Positions 50,701 to 62,578 are shown, counted from the stretch's first letter. The stretch is 64,000 nt of DNA from Corticium candelabrum (GCF_963422355.1 NC_085102.1:4735420-4799419), one strand, 5' to 3'. Translations and numbers: made by a program. The notes: a model not told the origin generated them from the letters alone.

Positions 50701-51489
50701 AACAGTTTCTACTTTGCGCGCTTTCGTCGTGTGCGACTGCATGCCACTTTCTCGCGAACGACGACGACGCTGATTCTCGGCATTGCAATCTAGACGATTA
50801 GATCTTTCGAGTTCACTCTTGCTCGCACGACGACGTCGTTGGCGTTCACGATCAAGACGTCGCCGTTTGGATTTTGGTGACTCACCGTGATGCAAAGACA
50901 TACACGCATCACGACATGTACACGTACGCCTATTACATGTCAAACACTCTGAAAGTGCTATGCTTTCAGATACATCATGCATCTGTACGCGCGCAAGTAC
51001 ACCGGTACACGTAGATTGCACGGTACTTTCAACTGTATAGATATCACGCGTCACTGTCGCACCATCATCAATCGACTGCCAGCGACTTGCACTGGCAGGA
51101 CTAAGAGGTTTGCCGAGGTCGGCACCCGCCAGACTGACCGGTACATCAAAGACCTCGACGTCAGCCCGGCTACTACAGCTATCATTCATAGCTATAAGTG
51201 CGACCTCTAGGCAATGCCCGGCATCGTCCGAATCAACGGCCAACGGAGCTGACAGTGATCTACCGGGCGAAGTTTTCCATGCATTCGCCACTTCTATACA
51301 GCTTGGCGATGCATGCGTTTCTGTCGACCGCGTACTTACCGCCAGTTCGGCTGATTCTTTCGTGCAGCTGCAAACACGAAATCTCTTTCGTAGGACCTTT
51401 CGAGTTCTAGGCATGCAGTCACGTTGAGGTAGAAATACCTTGTAAAGCCTGCTGTCTCTTCTGTTTTTCTGCCATTCGTGCAGCTGCAA
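47692..51489 (-). mobile_element. Helitron Rep ORF, copy 2 (longer, frameshifted)
   Basis: From 51489 the minus strand encodes a Ser-rich, Cys-containing leader, then a basic region, then 23-residue repeats of the type RARETDEERAVRLQQMATRV (about 50100-50650). These resemble STPR DNA-binding repeats. The zinc ribbon, DUF6570-like block, HUH (HRGSSHLHGVAWL) and YMTKYASKSE follow. Relative to copy 1, a 4-bp duplication near 49628 and a 4-bp loss near 48190 break the frame into three parts. No helicase domain is present. It is a non-autonomous remnant. Confidence 0.85.
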
Positions 51490-51609
51490 AACATGACAAA
51501 AATTAATTTTCTTCGCAACACCGTGTACAAGTTGAAAACTCGAGGCATTCAGCTACAAGTACCTTGTAAAGTCTTCAGAACGTTCTGTTCTAGGCGCTTG
51601 TCTCAAATG

Positions 51610-51780
51610 CTTGGACAGACACTGACAAACACACAAACGGACAGAAACACACTCAAATGGACATACACATAGACAGACACACAGACAAACACACAGAGAC
51701 AGATGGACAGACATGTAAGCAGACACAGAAAGACAAAGTCACACTCAGATGGACAGACACATACACAGACACACAAACAA
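51610..51780. repeat. (GACA)n array
   Basis: Short homologue of 7880-8310, joined directly to Helitron flank. Confidence 0.9.
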
Positions 51781-52292
51781 ACACCTCCGAAAACATCACA
51801 GCTTTGCTCTGATGTGCTACGCGAGTTGTAACAAACTCACTGACCAAAACGAGTGACCAACAAAAAAGAAACAGTCAAACAGACCAACAGTAAACTACAC
51901 AGTAAGTACTTTGACTCCTGAGAGCACACCGGTGGTTGAAACACTGAAATCCAAGTATGCAATCATCTCTGGTGTTGGTGCACGATAAAACTTGTCAAGC
52001 TTCCTCTTCTGTGGATCGTCCGTCTCAAGAATAGGTGGGAGAGACTTCACGTCGAGTGTGCTGGTAGCCTCTTTTGTCCTCAGCAGTTTGGTGATACGTT
52101 GAATTGTTAGAATGGCAACTGACTTGCTGACTTTGACGATCATTTTGACTGTTGGTAATGTCGTTGCGATGTTCAATGGAGATAGAGGTCACACGGGAAC
52201 GGGAACGAGACCAACAAGAAGGCAGCCATAGAAAGCAACAACAAGCTCAACACCTAGAGAAGAGAGACAGTAGAATATCTACACTCATATAT

Positions 52293-52371
<79 letters not shown>
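52293..52371. repeat. (CA)n microsatellite at an exon-loss breakpoint
   Basis: CA array that replaces two DIP2 exons found in copies a, c and d. Confidence 0.95.
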
Positions 52372-52665
52372 ATTGGCATCGAGTTGGGCATCATGAGAAC
52401 AAGCACATACACATAAATCTAAACAAAAAAACGACTTCACATACACACACAATGACCACAAACAGTACACTCACATTATGTATCGTTTCAACAGCCGGTA
52501 GTACATTACTCATCCACTGAAACGCCTGCAAACAGAAAGACCATATACAGTGAGTAGTGTGTTCAACTTCAACTGCATTGTAAATCGTCTGCTCCTCAAA
52601 CTCAACAGTAATCTACATCATCACTAGTAAATGAAGCTGTGTTTACACCGTCGCTTCACAGCTAC

Positions 52666-52668
<3 letters not shown>

Positions 52669-52721
<53 letters not shown>
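52669..52721. repeat. (GT)n microsatellite
   Basis: GT array in DIP2 e intron. Confidence 0.95.
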
Positions 52722-52723
<2 letters not shown>

Positions 52724-53208
52724 TTATTTTGAATATTAATGTAAATTTTATTAATTTTTGTCTACATCTATTGTCATTATCATTAATTAATCATTAGCTT
52801 GTTGCTCGAATGTATAATTCTTTGAAAACACAACACAGGGATGCATAAATAACTAAATATCATCAATGTCCCACACGACTTCCAATTCAGCAGATGCACA
52901 TGCGTGACAGCTGCGTAACTCTTGCACGGAGCGAGCTTGTTATGCACGTCATTTCTCAATTCTGCATTGAGGTGGACGCGATTATCATGCTTTCGTTGAG
53001 CCGCTGCTATCATCTTTCGTTCCGTTAATTCGTGGCTAGAGATCGATGTACGTCTCCTACCTGCATGCAAAATAACTGTGAAGCGACATAGTGTATAGCG
53101 ACCGCATACAAAGAAAGCAGCGTTACTAACGTTTCCTACAAGTCTTTCTTGCAAGACGACGTCAATCGTTCATCATTAGTACTACTTAGTAGTTACACCT
53201 CTAGCTAA
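52722..53208. other. DIP2 e intron, unique
   Basis: No gene is supported. The minus-strand frame at 52783-53154 (123 codons) has no recognised motif. Confidence 0.4.
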
Positions 53209-53731
53209 AAGCGTGTTCACACCGGACCTAATCATGATTAGTGTAGGGCCATTCTAATGCCATAAAGAGTAGCATTACAACCACATTACTAGTGTTTGCA
53301 CGTGACTTTGGCACGTGAGGTAGTATACAAAAAGAGCATGCCGCCGATGTCTCTGATGTGGTGTTGTATGTTTAAAAGTACAAACACAGCAACAACATGG
53401 TGACGTATACAGAAGTACAGGCAGATGTCTACTACGTGCGTGCCTGTACACGTGACAACTTCCTGCTGTTCCTAAAGGAGCTGCCAGAAAAAGCAAACTA
53501 AATGTTTCCCTCTTCAAAACCTAAATAAATGGATTCGTCAAGACAATTCACGCAAATTCCTGCCGGATATGACCAAAGAAAACTGTCGAGGCTAATTACA
53601 CTCACGTGCCCACGTGCCCACGTGACTTACTAATCAAAAATAGTTAGTGGTGTGAACACACTTGCGTTACTGTTGACCTAATCATAGTTAGCATAATCAT
53701 AGTTAGTCCAGATGTCGGTGTGAACACGCTC
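53209..53731. mobile_element. PIF/Harbinger-like MITE (H5)
   Basis: Begins AAGCGTGTTCACACC and ends GGTGTGAACACGCTC, flanked by TAA on both sides. Length 523 bp. Related copies: 40532-40927 (truncated) and 59761-60649 (with nested insert). Confidence 0.7.
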
Positions 53732-54300
53732 TAAAACATATTTGCTCTCTTGAAGATCGCGGATGATGCGATGCATGTTGGCCCATGCGAACCATGCATG
53801 CATGGTTCCATGGGACCTTCGCTTGGCTTCTTGAAGAACGATAAATTCGTTTGTTTTGCGATTCTTCTGTAAAAAAAGGAACAGACGTGTACAACTATTA
53901 CCTGAACTTTACTCTGCGCTTCTCAGTTTGACAACGATTTGACCTTATTAACGTTTTTACTATGGATATGACATCTCAGCTCTTCTGTCATAATGCGTGG
54001 GATTGTTACATCACCCATTGTTGGTGTCCCAATGGACTGCTGATTGGCTCAACAAATTCCCGAGAGTGATTCACACCGATATGCTATTGTTATGTCACCT
54101 ACTCTTCGCATACCAAAACGTCTGCTGACTGGCTCAACTAATCTTCTAGCGTAACACACGCTTACAAACTTACATAGATAACGACATACGGACAGACAGA
54201 CTGAAAGTCAATTCAGTCCGTTTAGAGTGAGCTTCTCGTAAAGCAGTCCACCACTTAATGTGGTGTCCTTCTTTTATGCTCGTAGCTTAATTAATATCAA
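53732..54300. other. DIP2 e intron, unique
   Basis: Nothing recognised. The text 'accatgcatgcatggt' is a short palindrome at about 53790. Confidence 0.4.
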
Positions 54301-54780
54301 TAACTCACCTCATCCTCTGAGCAGTCGGGTCTTTGTTCGGCTACAAGAACCACTCGTTTGTCCTGCAGCACAGTGAGAGAAAACACGGCAATCCTGCAAC
54401 ACAAATGAGCAACAATCACACACGCGTGTGTATTACATGTGCACACTAAGTATCCCATGCCTCTGTCTGTATACAAATTTGTGAGGTTCAACGGCCAGAG
54501 CGGTTGCAATGAGGTCGTCCGTATTGTGCCGACGACCTTGGACTTTCATCAGACCATCCAAACGACCACAAATGAAAATAAGACCTCCTAATATCATACA
54601 CACGATTTGGTTAGTTGGATGTTCAAATCGTCTCAGACAAGTGATCTGTTTCAATGAATGTCAATAACTAATTAATTAAAAATAAATTGTTAAATTTAAT
54701 TAATTAATATTAATTAATTAAACAAACAAACAAAAACAAACAGACAAACAAATACAAAATTAATAATTTGTTTGAGTGAG

Positions 54781-54784
<4 letters not shown>

Positions 54785-54820
<36 letters not shown>
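54785..54820. repeat. (GT)n microsatellite
   Basis: Short GT array downstream of the TGLLGF exon. Confidence 0.9.
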
Positions 54821-54823
<3 letters not shown>

Positions 54824-55249
54824 TGTCACACGTTTCACACACTCCACCAATCCTCTCAAACCAACTCACTGGTCCAAGAATCCAAGCAATCCCGTTCAAA
54901 CATACAAACTCATCGAATGCGGCTGACCATTCGAAGCCAGCGGTTGAACCTATTACCACAATCACAATCCATCCCAACGTCTCACAATCACCAGATCAGT
55001 ACACATACCTTGAACACGTCCGTTGACTTTCCAGCCAGACCCCAACAGCTTGTTCCCGTGTATTGCGAACTCACGCAGAGCTCACCGACTTCGTCCGTTT
55101 GGCACAAATAGGGAGGACCTTCCAGCTTCACTATGGCAACTTTTGCTGCAAGTGACATGGAAGGAGTTAGTATGGCTAGATATAGAAGAGACTAGAGAAG
55201 GTATTGAACATGCAATAAATGCAGATGGATTGTAACTGCACGACTTGAC

Positions 55250-55432
55250 ATGTAGACAAACAGATAAACAGAGACAGACAAACAGACAGACAGACAAGCA
55301 AACAGACACACAGACAGACAGACAGACAAATACAGAGACAGACAGACATGAAATTGACAGACAGACAGACAAGCAAACGGACAGACAAACAGACAGACAG
55401 ACAGACAAACACACAGACAAACAGACAGACAA

Positions 55433-55463
<31 letters not shown>

Positions 55464-55520
55464 AGCAAACAAACAGACACAAACAGACAGACAGACAGAC
55501 AGACAAGCAAACAAACATAA
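55250..55520. repeat. (GACA)n array
   Basis: Expanded form of 10795-10985. Confidence 0.9.
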
Positions 55521-55799
55521 AGACATCCAAATGAATAAAACATTATATTTTTTCATTCTTGCAAGCAACAAACCAATTACATCGATTACCTCCTGGAAGT
55601 ACTGTGCCACAGTCTTGTAAAGTCAGAGACGACATCGAGTTCTCCTCTTCTACTCGAACGACTCCATAACTGAGTCCTGTGATTGACATGATGCCACGAC
55701 CAGTTGCTGTTGAGCCAGGCAGACCAGGTCTACAGAAACGGTCAATTAAAATGGAACACAAACGTAAGTATTCTTGTTCAGTAACATTGCATCACCTTC

Positions 55800-55842
55800 C
55801 TCACCCTGTCTGTCTGTCTATGTGTCTGTCTGTCTGTCTATG

Positions 55843-55889
<47 letters not shown>

Positions 55890-55890
55890 T
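55800..55890. repeat. (GTCT)n array
   Basis: Homologue of 11270-11315. Confidence 0.9.
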
Positions 55891-56584
55891 TCAACTGTGC
55901 ATAGTAATGTATTATGTTTCAATGTTTTTTCGACTCTGTTATTCAGTAATAAATCATTAATTCCGCATTTTGTCGTTTTATGACGTCACATTCTCGAGAG
56001 CCTAACGGGCCACCCTTGATTGACAATCCCTGGGGATCCGCCACTGAAAAATCATCCACAGAAGAGACTGACCTGTACGCGCGAGTTCTTGTTGAAAATT
56101 CGGAGCAGGTCAAACAGCTCGCACATTCCTCGCTTCCGGACTCAACAAACCTGATTCCGAGTGAAAACTGTTGCCGCCGCCTAAAAACATCAAAACTGTG
56201 AACGACTCCACACAATGACGACCGCCGTTTCGGCACGAAACGAAGTCGTAGAACGGTAGGACGACGCGCAGCACACGAATGCGGCCGTCCGCGCGTCGAT
56301 TCTCGAGAAACGCCTCCGTCAGTGAATTCACTCATCGACCAGCGCGCCATGGCTACGCACCTACCAACGCCCTCGTTGCCACAATGATGCGCGTCGTACC
56401 AGATTGGTATGGCTCTAGTAGCTTTGCTTTCCTCTTTTCGTAGCCTTTCTGTGTGATATCGCCTGTAAAGAGGACACTGGATTGACTACTGTGTGAGGTA
56501 TGTGTGTGACTTGCCTTCTTCGAGTTCAAGTTCGAGATCTGCGAGCTTCTGGTGGACTTCTGGGGGCAGGCTGGAGTAGTCCAT

Positions 56585-57108
56585 GATATGGGCAACTGTT
56601 TGGCGTTGCCTGTTGGTCGTTAGTGCTTTCGGTGTTCACTCGAAATCGGGGAGAAAAAATCATGGAAAGATACACCACAACTATACTAGAGGTGGAACCC
56701 GTAGCTATCATCCCGTTAGCCTCGTACCCAGGCCCTCTTGCGACGGCTCTGATCCCGTGTGCCTCGCGCGTCCGACAGTTCATCTCGCACATTGAAAATG
56801 GTGATTTCAATTGACTGCTTTGCACTTCAACGACGAAAGCTGTTCGTTCGTTTTGAACAAAAGGGTTCAATACAGTAGATATCAGGTTATGGCCATTCTT
56901 GCATCGTTTACAGTCACTTTGGTGAAGATATCACGGAGAACGGAAGTGCCGGTTCTTCGCATCTTACGGTTGGATGTGGATGAGACGGAATCACTTTAGG
57001 ACACGACATTGCGTGGTCTGTTTCACCGTATCTTTTGCTGTTTTATATCGACGCGCTCATATCTACTGTTGGTCAGATAGTAAGAGAACGACGACGATAG
57101 CGCATGCA
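56585..57108. promoter_or_regulatory. Divergent promoter region, DIP2 e (-) / collagen gene C (+)
   Basis: 524 bp between the two start codons. It contains the intact target site 'ctgatcccgtgtgcc' of the 12752 transposon. The same region flanks gene A, split by the transposon. Confidence 0.55.
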
Positions 57109-58107
57109 ATGAGCAGCAGCGAAGTGGACGAGAGTTGTAAAGTTTTGCAAGGAAATTGTGGCCCAACCGGCAGATGGACGATTGCGTTGTTTCTATCGTT
57201 AGTTGTGGGCAATTTTGTGTTTAGCGGTTTTCTGTTGTGGAAGCTCAGTGTTCAGGAGAAAAGATTTGAGAAAACCGTAGAGAAGTTGCAGTTGGACTTG
57301 CAGGAACTTCAAGTAGAAAAAGAGGAAATGAAGCAGGTTTATGAGACGTTGTCTGAGTATGGAGGAGAAAGAGGGAAGAGGTCGGAAGAACACGTATTTT
57401 GGTCATTCATCAAACAGATGTGCAAACCAGAATCAGCAATTTGTATACCAGGTCAACCAGGAAAAGACGGATTGCCAGGAAAAGATGGTTCAACTGGATT
57501 ACCAGGTCCAGCTGGAAAAAATGGCGAGGCGGGAAAGGATGGTGAACCTGGCAGTAAAGGAGAAAAAGGAAAAGGAGACAAAGGTGAACGAGGATATCCT
57601 GGTTTTAAAGGACAGAAGGGTGGAAAGGGGGAGATTGGGTTACAAGGAGGAAAAGGAATGAAAGGAGACAAAGGAACGAAAGGAAACAAAGGGGATAATC
57701 TCCCCAGTCAATGTTTACCAGGGAATCATCGTGTTTTAAGTGAAACTTGGAGACAAGCATCTGAGCATGTTTCTAAGACAACGTGGCACTGTGATAAGAC
57801 AGGTAGTTCAGGCAATCAACATGGTTTCACACCAGGCTGGCATTCATTCAGTCCTACAATAGGTGGAGCTATGCCAGAGAAGTGCACATCTCAATACTAC
57901 TGTGGAACTAATGCATCAGGATGGTTAAAAGGATCTCACCCAAATGTCATTGGTCAAAAAATTTCAAGAACAGTTTGCTTCAGGTCCGAGAGCAATTGTT
58001 GTAGATGGCAGACTAGTGTTGAAGTGATCAATTGTGGACAGTATTACATATACAACTTACCTAACACTCCAGGTTGCACTTTTGCTTACTGTGCTCGAGG
58101 ACAGTGA
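57109..58107 (+). CDS. Membrane-anchored collagen with D8C domain, gene C
   Basis: A 332-codon single-exon frame. The tail, membrane segment and coiled coil are as in gene A. The linker is shorter: the segment with QSPSQSSQVTINIA is missing. Collagen is shortest of the three (~85 residues). The D8C domain carries its own set of loop residues: EHVSKTTWHC, CDKTGSSGNQ, EKCTSQYYC, FRSESNCCRWQ and PGCTFAYC. It lacks the NCTS sequon (KCTS). Compared with gene B there are about 23 amino-acid differences in D8C and only three or four silent codon changes. Confidence 0.85.
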   Translation: MSSSEVDESCKVLQGNCGPTGRWTIALFLSLVVGNFVFSGFLLWKLSVQEKRFEKTVEKLQLDLQELQVEKEEMKQVYETLSEYGGERGKRSEEHVFWSFIKQMCKPESAICIPGQPGKDGLPGKDGSTGLPGPAGKNGEAGKDGEPGSKGEKGKGDKGERGYPGFKGQKGGKGEIGLQGGKGMKGDKGTKGNKGDNLPSQCLPGNHRVLSETWRQASEHVSKTTWHCDKTGSSGNQHGFTPGWHSFSPTIGGAMPEKCTSQYYCGTNASGWLKGSHPNVIGQKISRTVCFRSESNCCRWQTSVEVINCGQYYIYNLPNTPGCTFAYCARGQ

Positions 58108-58722
58108 AGAACAAGTTTCCTTTATCAAAACCATCAGATGTACTTATCTTTACATTTTTGTGTGTATCTATGCTTCTCTGACTAGACAAGTGTCTGCTAA
58201 GAATGATTGTTGTAAGAGCTGCTTGTTGTGTAGGATTGCTGCATAGAGTATGATGTGCTGCTAGATGGAAATTTTGTTCTAAACATACACAGTTTGTGAG
58301 CAGAAATGTGGTTTGCTGTCTACAGTTAACAACAATATTTACCGGTGTAACAATAGATAAATTGTTGTATGTTAGATCACGTGTAGTTACATTTAATTAA
58401 TTTAAGAATTAACTGTTATATAATAAAATAAATTTGATTGATTAATTATATATTTATTGTAATTTAAATAATCAATAATATTAATTAGTTTTTTATTAAT
58501 TGCATACTTACCTTTAGAAGATTCTGTTTTCTAATTTATAACTTATTCTCAAATTTCTATTTACATGTTCGCAACATAATAAATAATTCAAATGTTACTT
58601 GAAATCCGGGAATTGTAATTATCCGGGCAGTTTACAAATTTTATAACCCGTACATGTTCTGCCAACATTCCTCGTTGATGTTCTAGCCTTTGTGACCGTC
58701 TTCCTCTGTCTTTCGTTAATTA
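58108..58722. other. 3' UTR of gene C and spacer to GOSR2
   Basis: Close copy of 21879-22496 and 32505-33099. Confidence 0.7.
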
Positions 58723-61700
58723 ATGGAATCATTATATCAAGAAGCGAACAAGTGAACAACAAAACTAAATTCGTATTTCGTTTTATTCTTGCGACCTCAG
58801 ATTTTTGTTTGTGTTTGCAGATTGTTGATGGAAGTTGAGAGTCACATATCATCTCTAGGGCACTCGTATTCGCCTCAACTTGAGCAGGAAATTGAGGGTA
58901 AATTAGAGGAGTTGTTCTCTGATATTCAGAGGTTGGAGCAGATGGTCGCTAAAGAACCACCTTCCAGGAAGCAGAGCGCCAAACTGTGAGATTTGTGGAA
59001 TAAGAGGAGGGATGGTAGATGGGTAGATAGACAGACAGACGGACGGACAGACGGACGGACGGACATACAGACAAACAGACAGACACACAGACAGATGTAC
59101 GTACGTAACATCTATACAGACAGACGGATGGACATACTATTATACAGACAGACAGACAGACATATATACAGACAGATGGATGGACAGGCAGACAGACAGA
59201 TGGTTTATTGGATATATACAGTATCATGTAAAGTGACATTGTCAAGTGTAACAGGCAAAGCTTGCTTTAAGAATAGCTATTCGCCAGTTCTTAGAAGACT
59301 AATAGCTTGTTCACACTGGCATGGTTATGTAGCCTAATCGATCGCGAGCCAAACCGAACCGAACCGCGTCAGCTAATCGTGTTGGTCTGCGTTCACACTG
59401 CCAAAGGCTGAAAGCGTGCTGAGAGTGCGTAGTCAAAGAAAGTGGGCGTGTATTCAGCTAACCATGCATATCCGGATAGTTCTTGTGATGGATCGTAGGC
59501 AAGATGCGATTGTCCTGTTTTAATTGGCATCTCAGCAGTCCATCGCAGTGAGATGTACAACACCGGGGTCTCAGAGACGATTTTCCACTGGACTACCGAA
59601 CCGAACCGTGGTGGCACGGTAGCTTGAGATGAGCCAGCTCAACACGGTTTGGTTTGGTTCGGTTCGGTTTAGCTGGCGTTCACACTGCGAAGTGAAGCCG
59701 AACCAAACTGTGGCGCACCGTGCTGGCACAGTTACAAACGCTAGTGTGAACGGGCTATAAGAGTGTGTTTACACCAGGCCTAGTCACTAAGGCCACTGTT
59801 CACACCAGTATTCAGTGTGGAAAATAGGGAATTATTTTGGCTCGGACAGGTTGAGCTTAAGTAGGACATTCTTGTATAGTGTTACATGTCTAATTAAGTC
59901 CCACCCCTACTGCAGCCATTTTGCATGTAATTTTGTTACAACCAACTTCCAAGGGAGAAAGGCGTTAAAGGCAGCTGAAGTTTTCTCTGGATAAAGCATG
60001 CTAAGAGGCACCTAATTTCATGAAATTAACAGTTACACCATTGGAAAGGCTATCACATGCTAAGAGACAAGTATGCATATGGATGGATGTTTTGCCCAAA
60101 CACGTCCTAACACTGGTGGAGTATTTGGTCGGACAAACAACACATTTGGTGGATCATTGTCCTATGTCCTACTGTTATTTTCCACACTGAGTCTTAATTA
60201 ATCATGATTTGTGTAACGCCATTCTAATGCCATAAAGAGTAGCATTACAACCGCATTAGTTAGTTGGCACGTGAGGTAGTATACAAGAAGATCATGCCGC
60301 TGATGTTTCTGGTGTGGTGTTGTATGTTTAAACATACAAATGCAGCAACAACATGGTGATGTATATGGAAGCGCATGTAGGTGTGTACTACATGCCTGTG
60401 ACAGCTTCCTGCCGTCCCTGAAGGAGCTGCTGGAGAAAGCAAACTAATGTTTCCCTCTTCAAAACCTAAAGCAATGGATTCGTCAAGACAATTCATGCGA
60501 ATCCTTGCCGGATATGACGGATGAAAACTGTCCGGGTTAATTACACTCACATGCCCATGTGACTTCCTAATCATAGCTAGCGGTGTGAACGCGCTTGTGC
60601 TAATGTTGGCCTAATCATAGTTAGTCCAAATGTTGGTGTGAACATGCTCTAAGAGTCATAACAAGATTGGATGTACACAGACAGACAAAGACAGACAGAC
60701 GGATGAACAGACAAGCTGTTTTATATCCTTCCTATCTACAAGGGCACATGTGATCCTTGCATACATATAACAACAGTATGGTGCAAACCTACTGCAACCA
60801 CCAGACACTAATTATTTATGAATATATAAGTACACAGCTAAGAGCGTGTAAACAAAAGACAACGTGAAGAGAAACAAAGAAAAAGAGGAAATCATTGTTA
60901 CAGTCAGTAAACTTGACTCAAACAGTGGAATGACTTTGGCATGAGATCACAAAAAACATACGAGGATTGTCGTGTAGATCTAATGTAAGAGAGGAAGAAA
61001 TGATGATCTTAACTTGCCAAGAGATGCACTAGGCACGCATGCACTAGGGTTAGAGTAATGAGGAGCGTAGCGTGGCATGGGCTAGACTGAGCTATAGCCA
61101 CCCATCATTTGTAGGCGTGGTCTTAAAATTTCTGGACTTTCGATACGTCATGCTTGCAAATGCACTGTGGTGCTGGACACAACCTCTCAGAATGTCTTTC
61201 TTAAACATACAGGACATAATCAATGTATGTTTTGTGTTCCTCATGAGTACACATATAATATACCATGATACTAAGTACATTGTAGATATCAAATTCATGT
61301 GGTAATGAGACATTAATGTTTACTATGGTATTCACAAACTTTTAGTGAAACCTCCCTAAATTGTTCAAGTTTGCATCACCTTTTTTCCAGTCTGGATACG
61401 CCACTGATTTAACATATCAGTTAATTAAAAGTCAGTAAGAAGTGGGCGTGCTCTGTAGCAGCGTGAAGTCTATTCCCATTTCTAGAGGTCACAATATGCC
61501 CCTGCAGTAATACGTCTGTATTCTATACAGTCTAAACTAGACAAGAGGCAGGGGTGTACTCTTTTAGTAGCGTGGAATGGGCTAGACAGGCAATATCCCC
61601 GCCCCCATTATTTGTAGGCGTGGTCTTAAAATTTGTGGACTTTAGACACGTAATGCTTGGAAATGGGTTTTAATATCGGGATAGCAATCCTTCACGTGTG

Positions 61701-62449
61701 AGTCACATGTCCATGTAATACAAATTTAAATTTAGTGGACAAAGGAGTTTGTTATTATATTAATTGATCAAACTTATAAGCGACGCTTAGTTAGAACATC
61801 TGCATTTGATTTCTATCTTGTATATGGGTATTTTGGCTAGACACAAGCGTACGGTCTATACGTAGCTACCGATAGCATTATGCAGGCTTGCATTCGGTTT
61901 GCCTTGTCTTGTCTTTGTCAATTCTTCTAGCAGACGTGCATACACAGTTTTATGTTAAAGTAGACACGATTCAAGCAGGTGTTTGCATGCAGTTAGGTAG
62001 TTAACTATGTACACTGTGGGTCTGTCTGGGTATGCATGTAAGGATATGTAGTGTGTGGATAAGTACAAACTAATAAAAGTGGGCGTGTCCCATAGCATGG
62101 TAAGTCTGTCCCCCATTTCTAGAGGTCACACTACTCCCCTGCAAGAGCCAATGTATATTGTATAGACGTTTGTCCACCATCCACCAACTGACCATATAAG
62201 AAGCATATCATCATGCCTATGCCATATGTACAGACAGACGGACAAACAAGCTTACAGACTAATACGTAATATGTTTGTATACCATGTATGTATACTTTGT
62301 CTAAAACATTTAAATGGGTTGCACAATTTGGTTGATTATTTGTGGTTAAATGAATTTGTTTCTTGTACAGACGAGTTGAACAATTGTCATATGATTGTCA
62401 GCATGTACATAGTACTCTTAGGACGTTCCAACAGAAACAGCGGCTCAAG
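58723..62449 (+). CDS. GOSR2: GOSR2 (membrin)-like, copy C, 5' three exons
   Basis: Exons are 58723-58751 (MESLYQEAN), 58821-58985 and 62371-62449, open and in phase. Exon 1 differs from copies A and B by Glu for Lys at codon 7. Intron 2 has grown to 3.4 kb by MITEs (59303-60649) and an unclassified tandem repeat (61030-62150). As in the other copies, no SNARE-motif exon follows. Confidence 0.85.
59025..59215. repeat. (GACA/GGAC)n array
   Basis: Start of GOSR2 C intron 2. Confidence 0.9.
59303..59757. mobile_element. PIF/Harbinger-like MITE (H3)
   Basis: Starts TAGCTTGTTCACACTGGC, ends GTGTGAACGGGCTA, with TAA on both sides. It sits at the same intron site as H1 and H2 but its interior, rich in 'ggttcggttcggtt', is different. 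Confidence 0.65.
59761..60649. mobile_element. PIF/Harbinger-like MITE (H4) with nested hAT-like MITE
   Basis: Terminal GAGTGTGTTTACACC / GGTGTGAACATGCTC, adjacent to H3 and sharing its TAA. Interior matches H5 except for the insert at 59813-60189. Confidence 0.65.
59813..60189. mobile_element. hAT-like MITE nested in H4
   Basis: Ends CAGTGTGGAAAATA / TATTTTCCACACTG. A longer relative lies at 36721-37411. Confidence 0.55.
61030..62150. repeat. Two tandem ~0.5-0.6 kb units, unclassified
   Basis: Each unit starts near 'gtagcgtgg(c/a)atgggctagac' with 'tttgtaggcgtggtcttaaaa' (61065, 61585). Each ends with 'catttctagaggtcacaat'-like text and 'cccctgca' (61480, 62115). The middles differ. No coding capacity is recognised. 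Confidence 0.5.
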
Positions 62450-62578
62450 GTATGGAGATGTACACAATAAGGAGTAATTGAAATGTCGTGTTGGATGCAG
62501 CATGATGTTGTGATAGGAAAAGGAAGAGCACGATAGGAATGAATTGTTGTGAAGGAGATTTACAGCAAATGTATGGAT

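Larger units (their letters stand above)
51910..56584 (-). pseudogene. DIP2: DIP2-like gene, copy e (most exons, broken)
   Basis: Exons in order are listed here. 56515-56584 encodes MDYSSLPPEVHQKLADLELE and 56400-56462 encodes DITQKGYEKRKAKLLEPYQS; together they are the DMAP1-binding start. 55590-55729 encodes MSITGLSYGVVRVEEEN. 55009-55145 encodes CQTDEVGELC. 54870-54949 encodes the TGLLGF exon. 54461-54587 encodes GGLIFICGRLDGLMKVQGRR. 54309-54393 encodes RIAVFSLTVLQDKRVVLVAE. 52475-52525 encodes AFQWMSNVLPAVETIHN. 51910-52253 encodes AFYGCL to SGVK. A TGA replaces the Arg before TGLLGF and that exon appears one base short. The AAHMIGD and GAVA exons are missing at the (CA)n at 52293. The exon after QSG and the rest of adenylation domain 1 are absent. 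Confidence 0.85.

Noticed and set aside
52783-53154. 123-codon minus-strand ORF in the DIP2 e intron
   Set aside because: No family resemblance, no paralogous copy with a conserved frame; probably chance.
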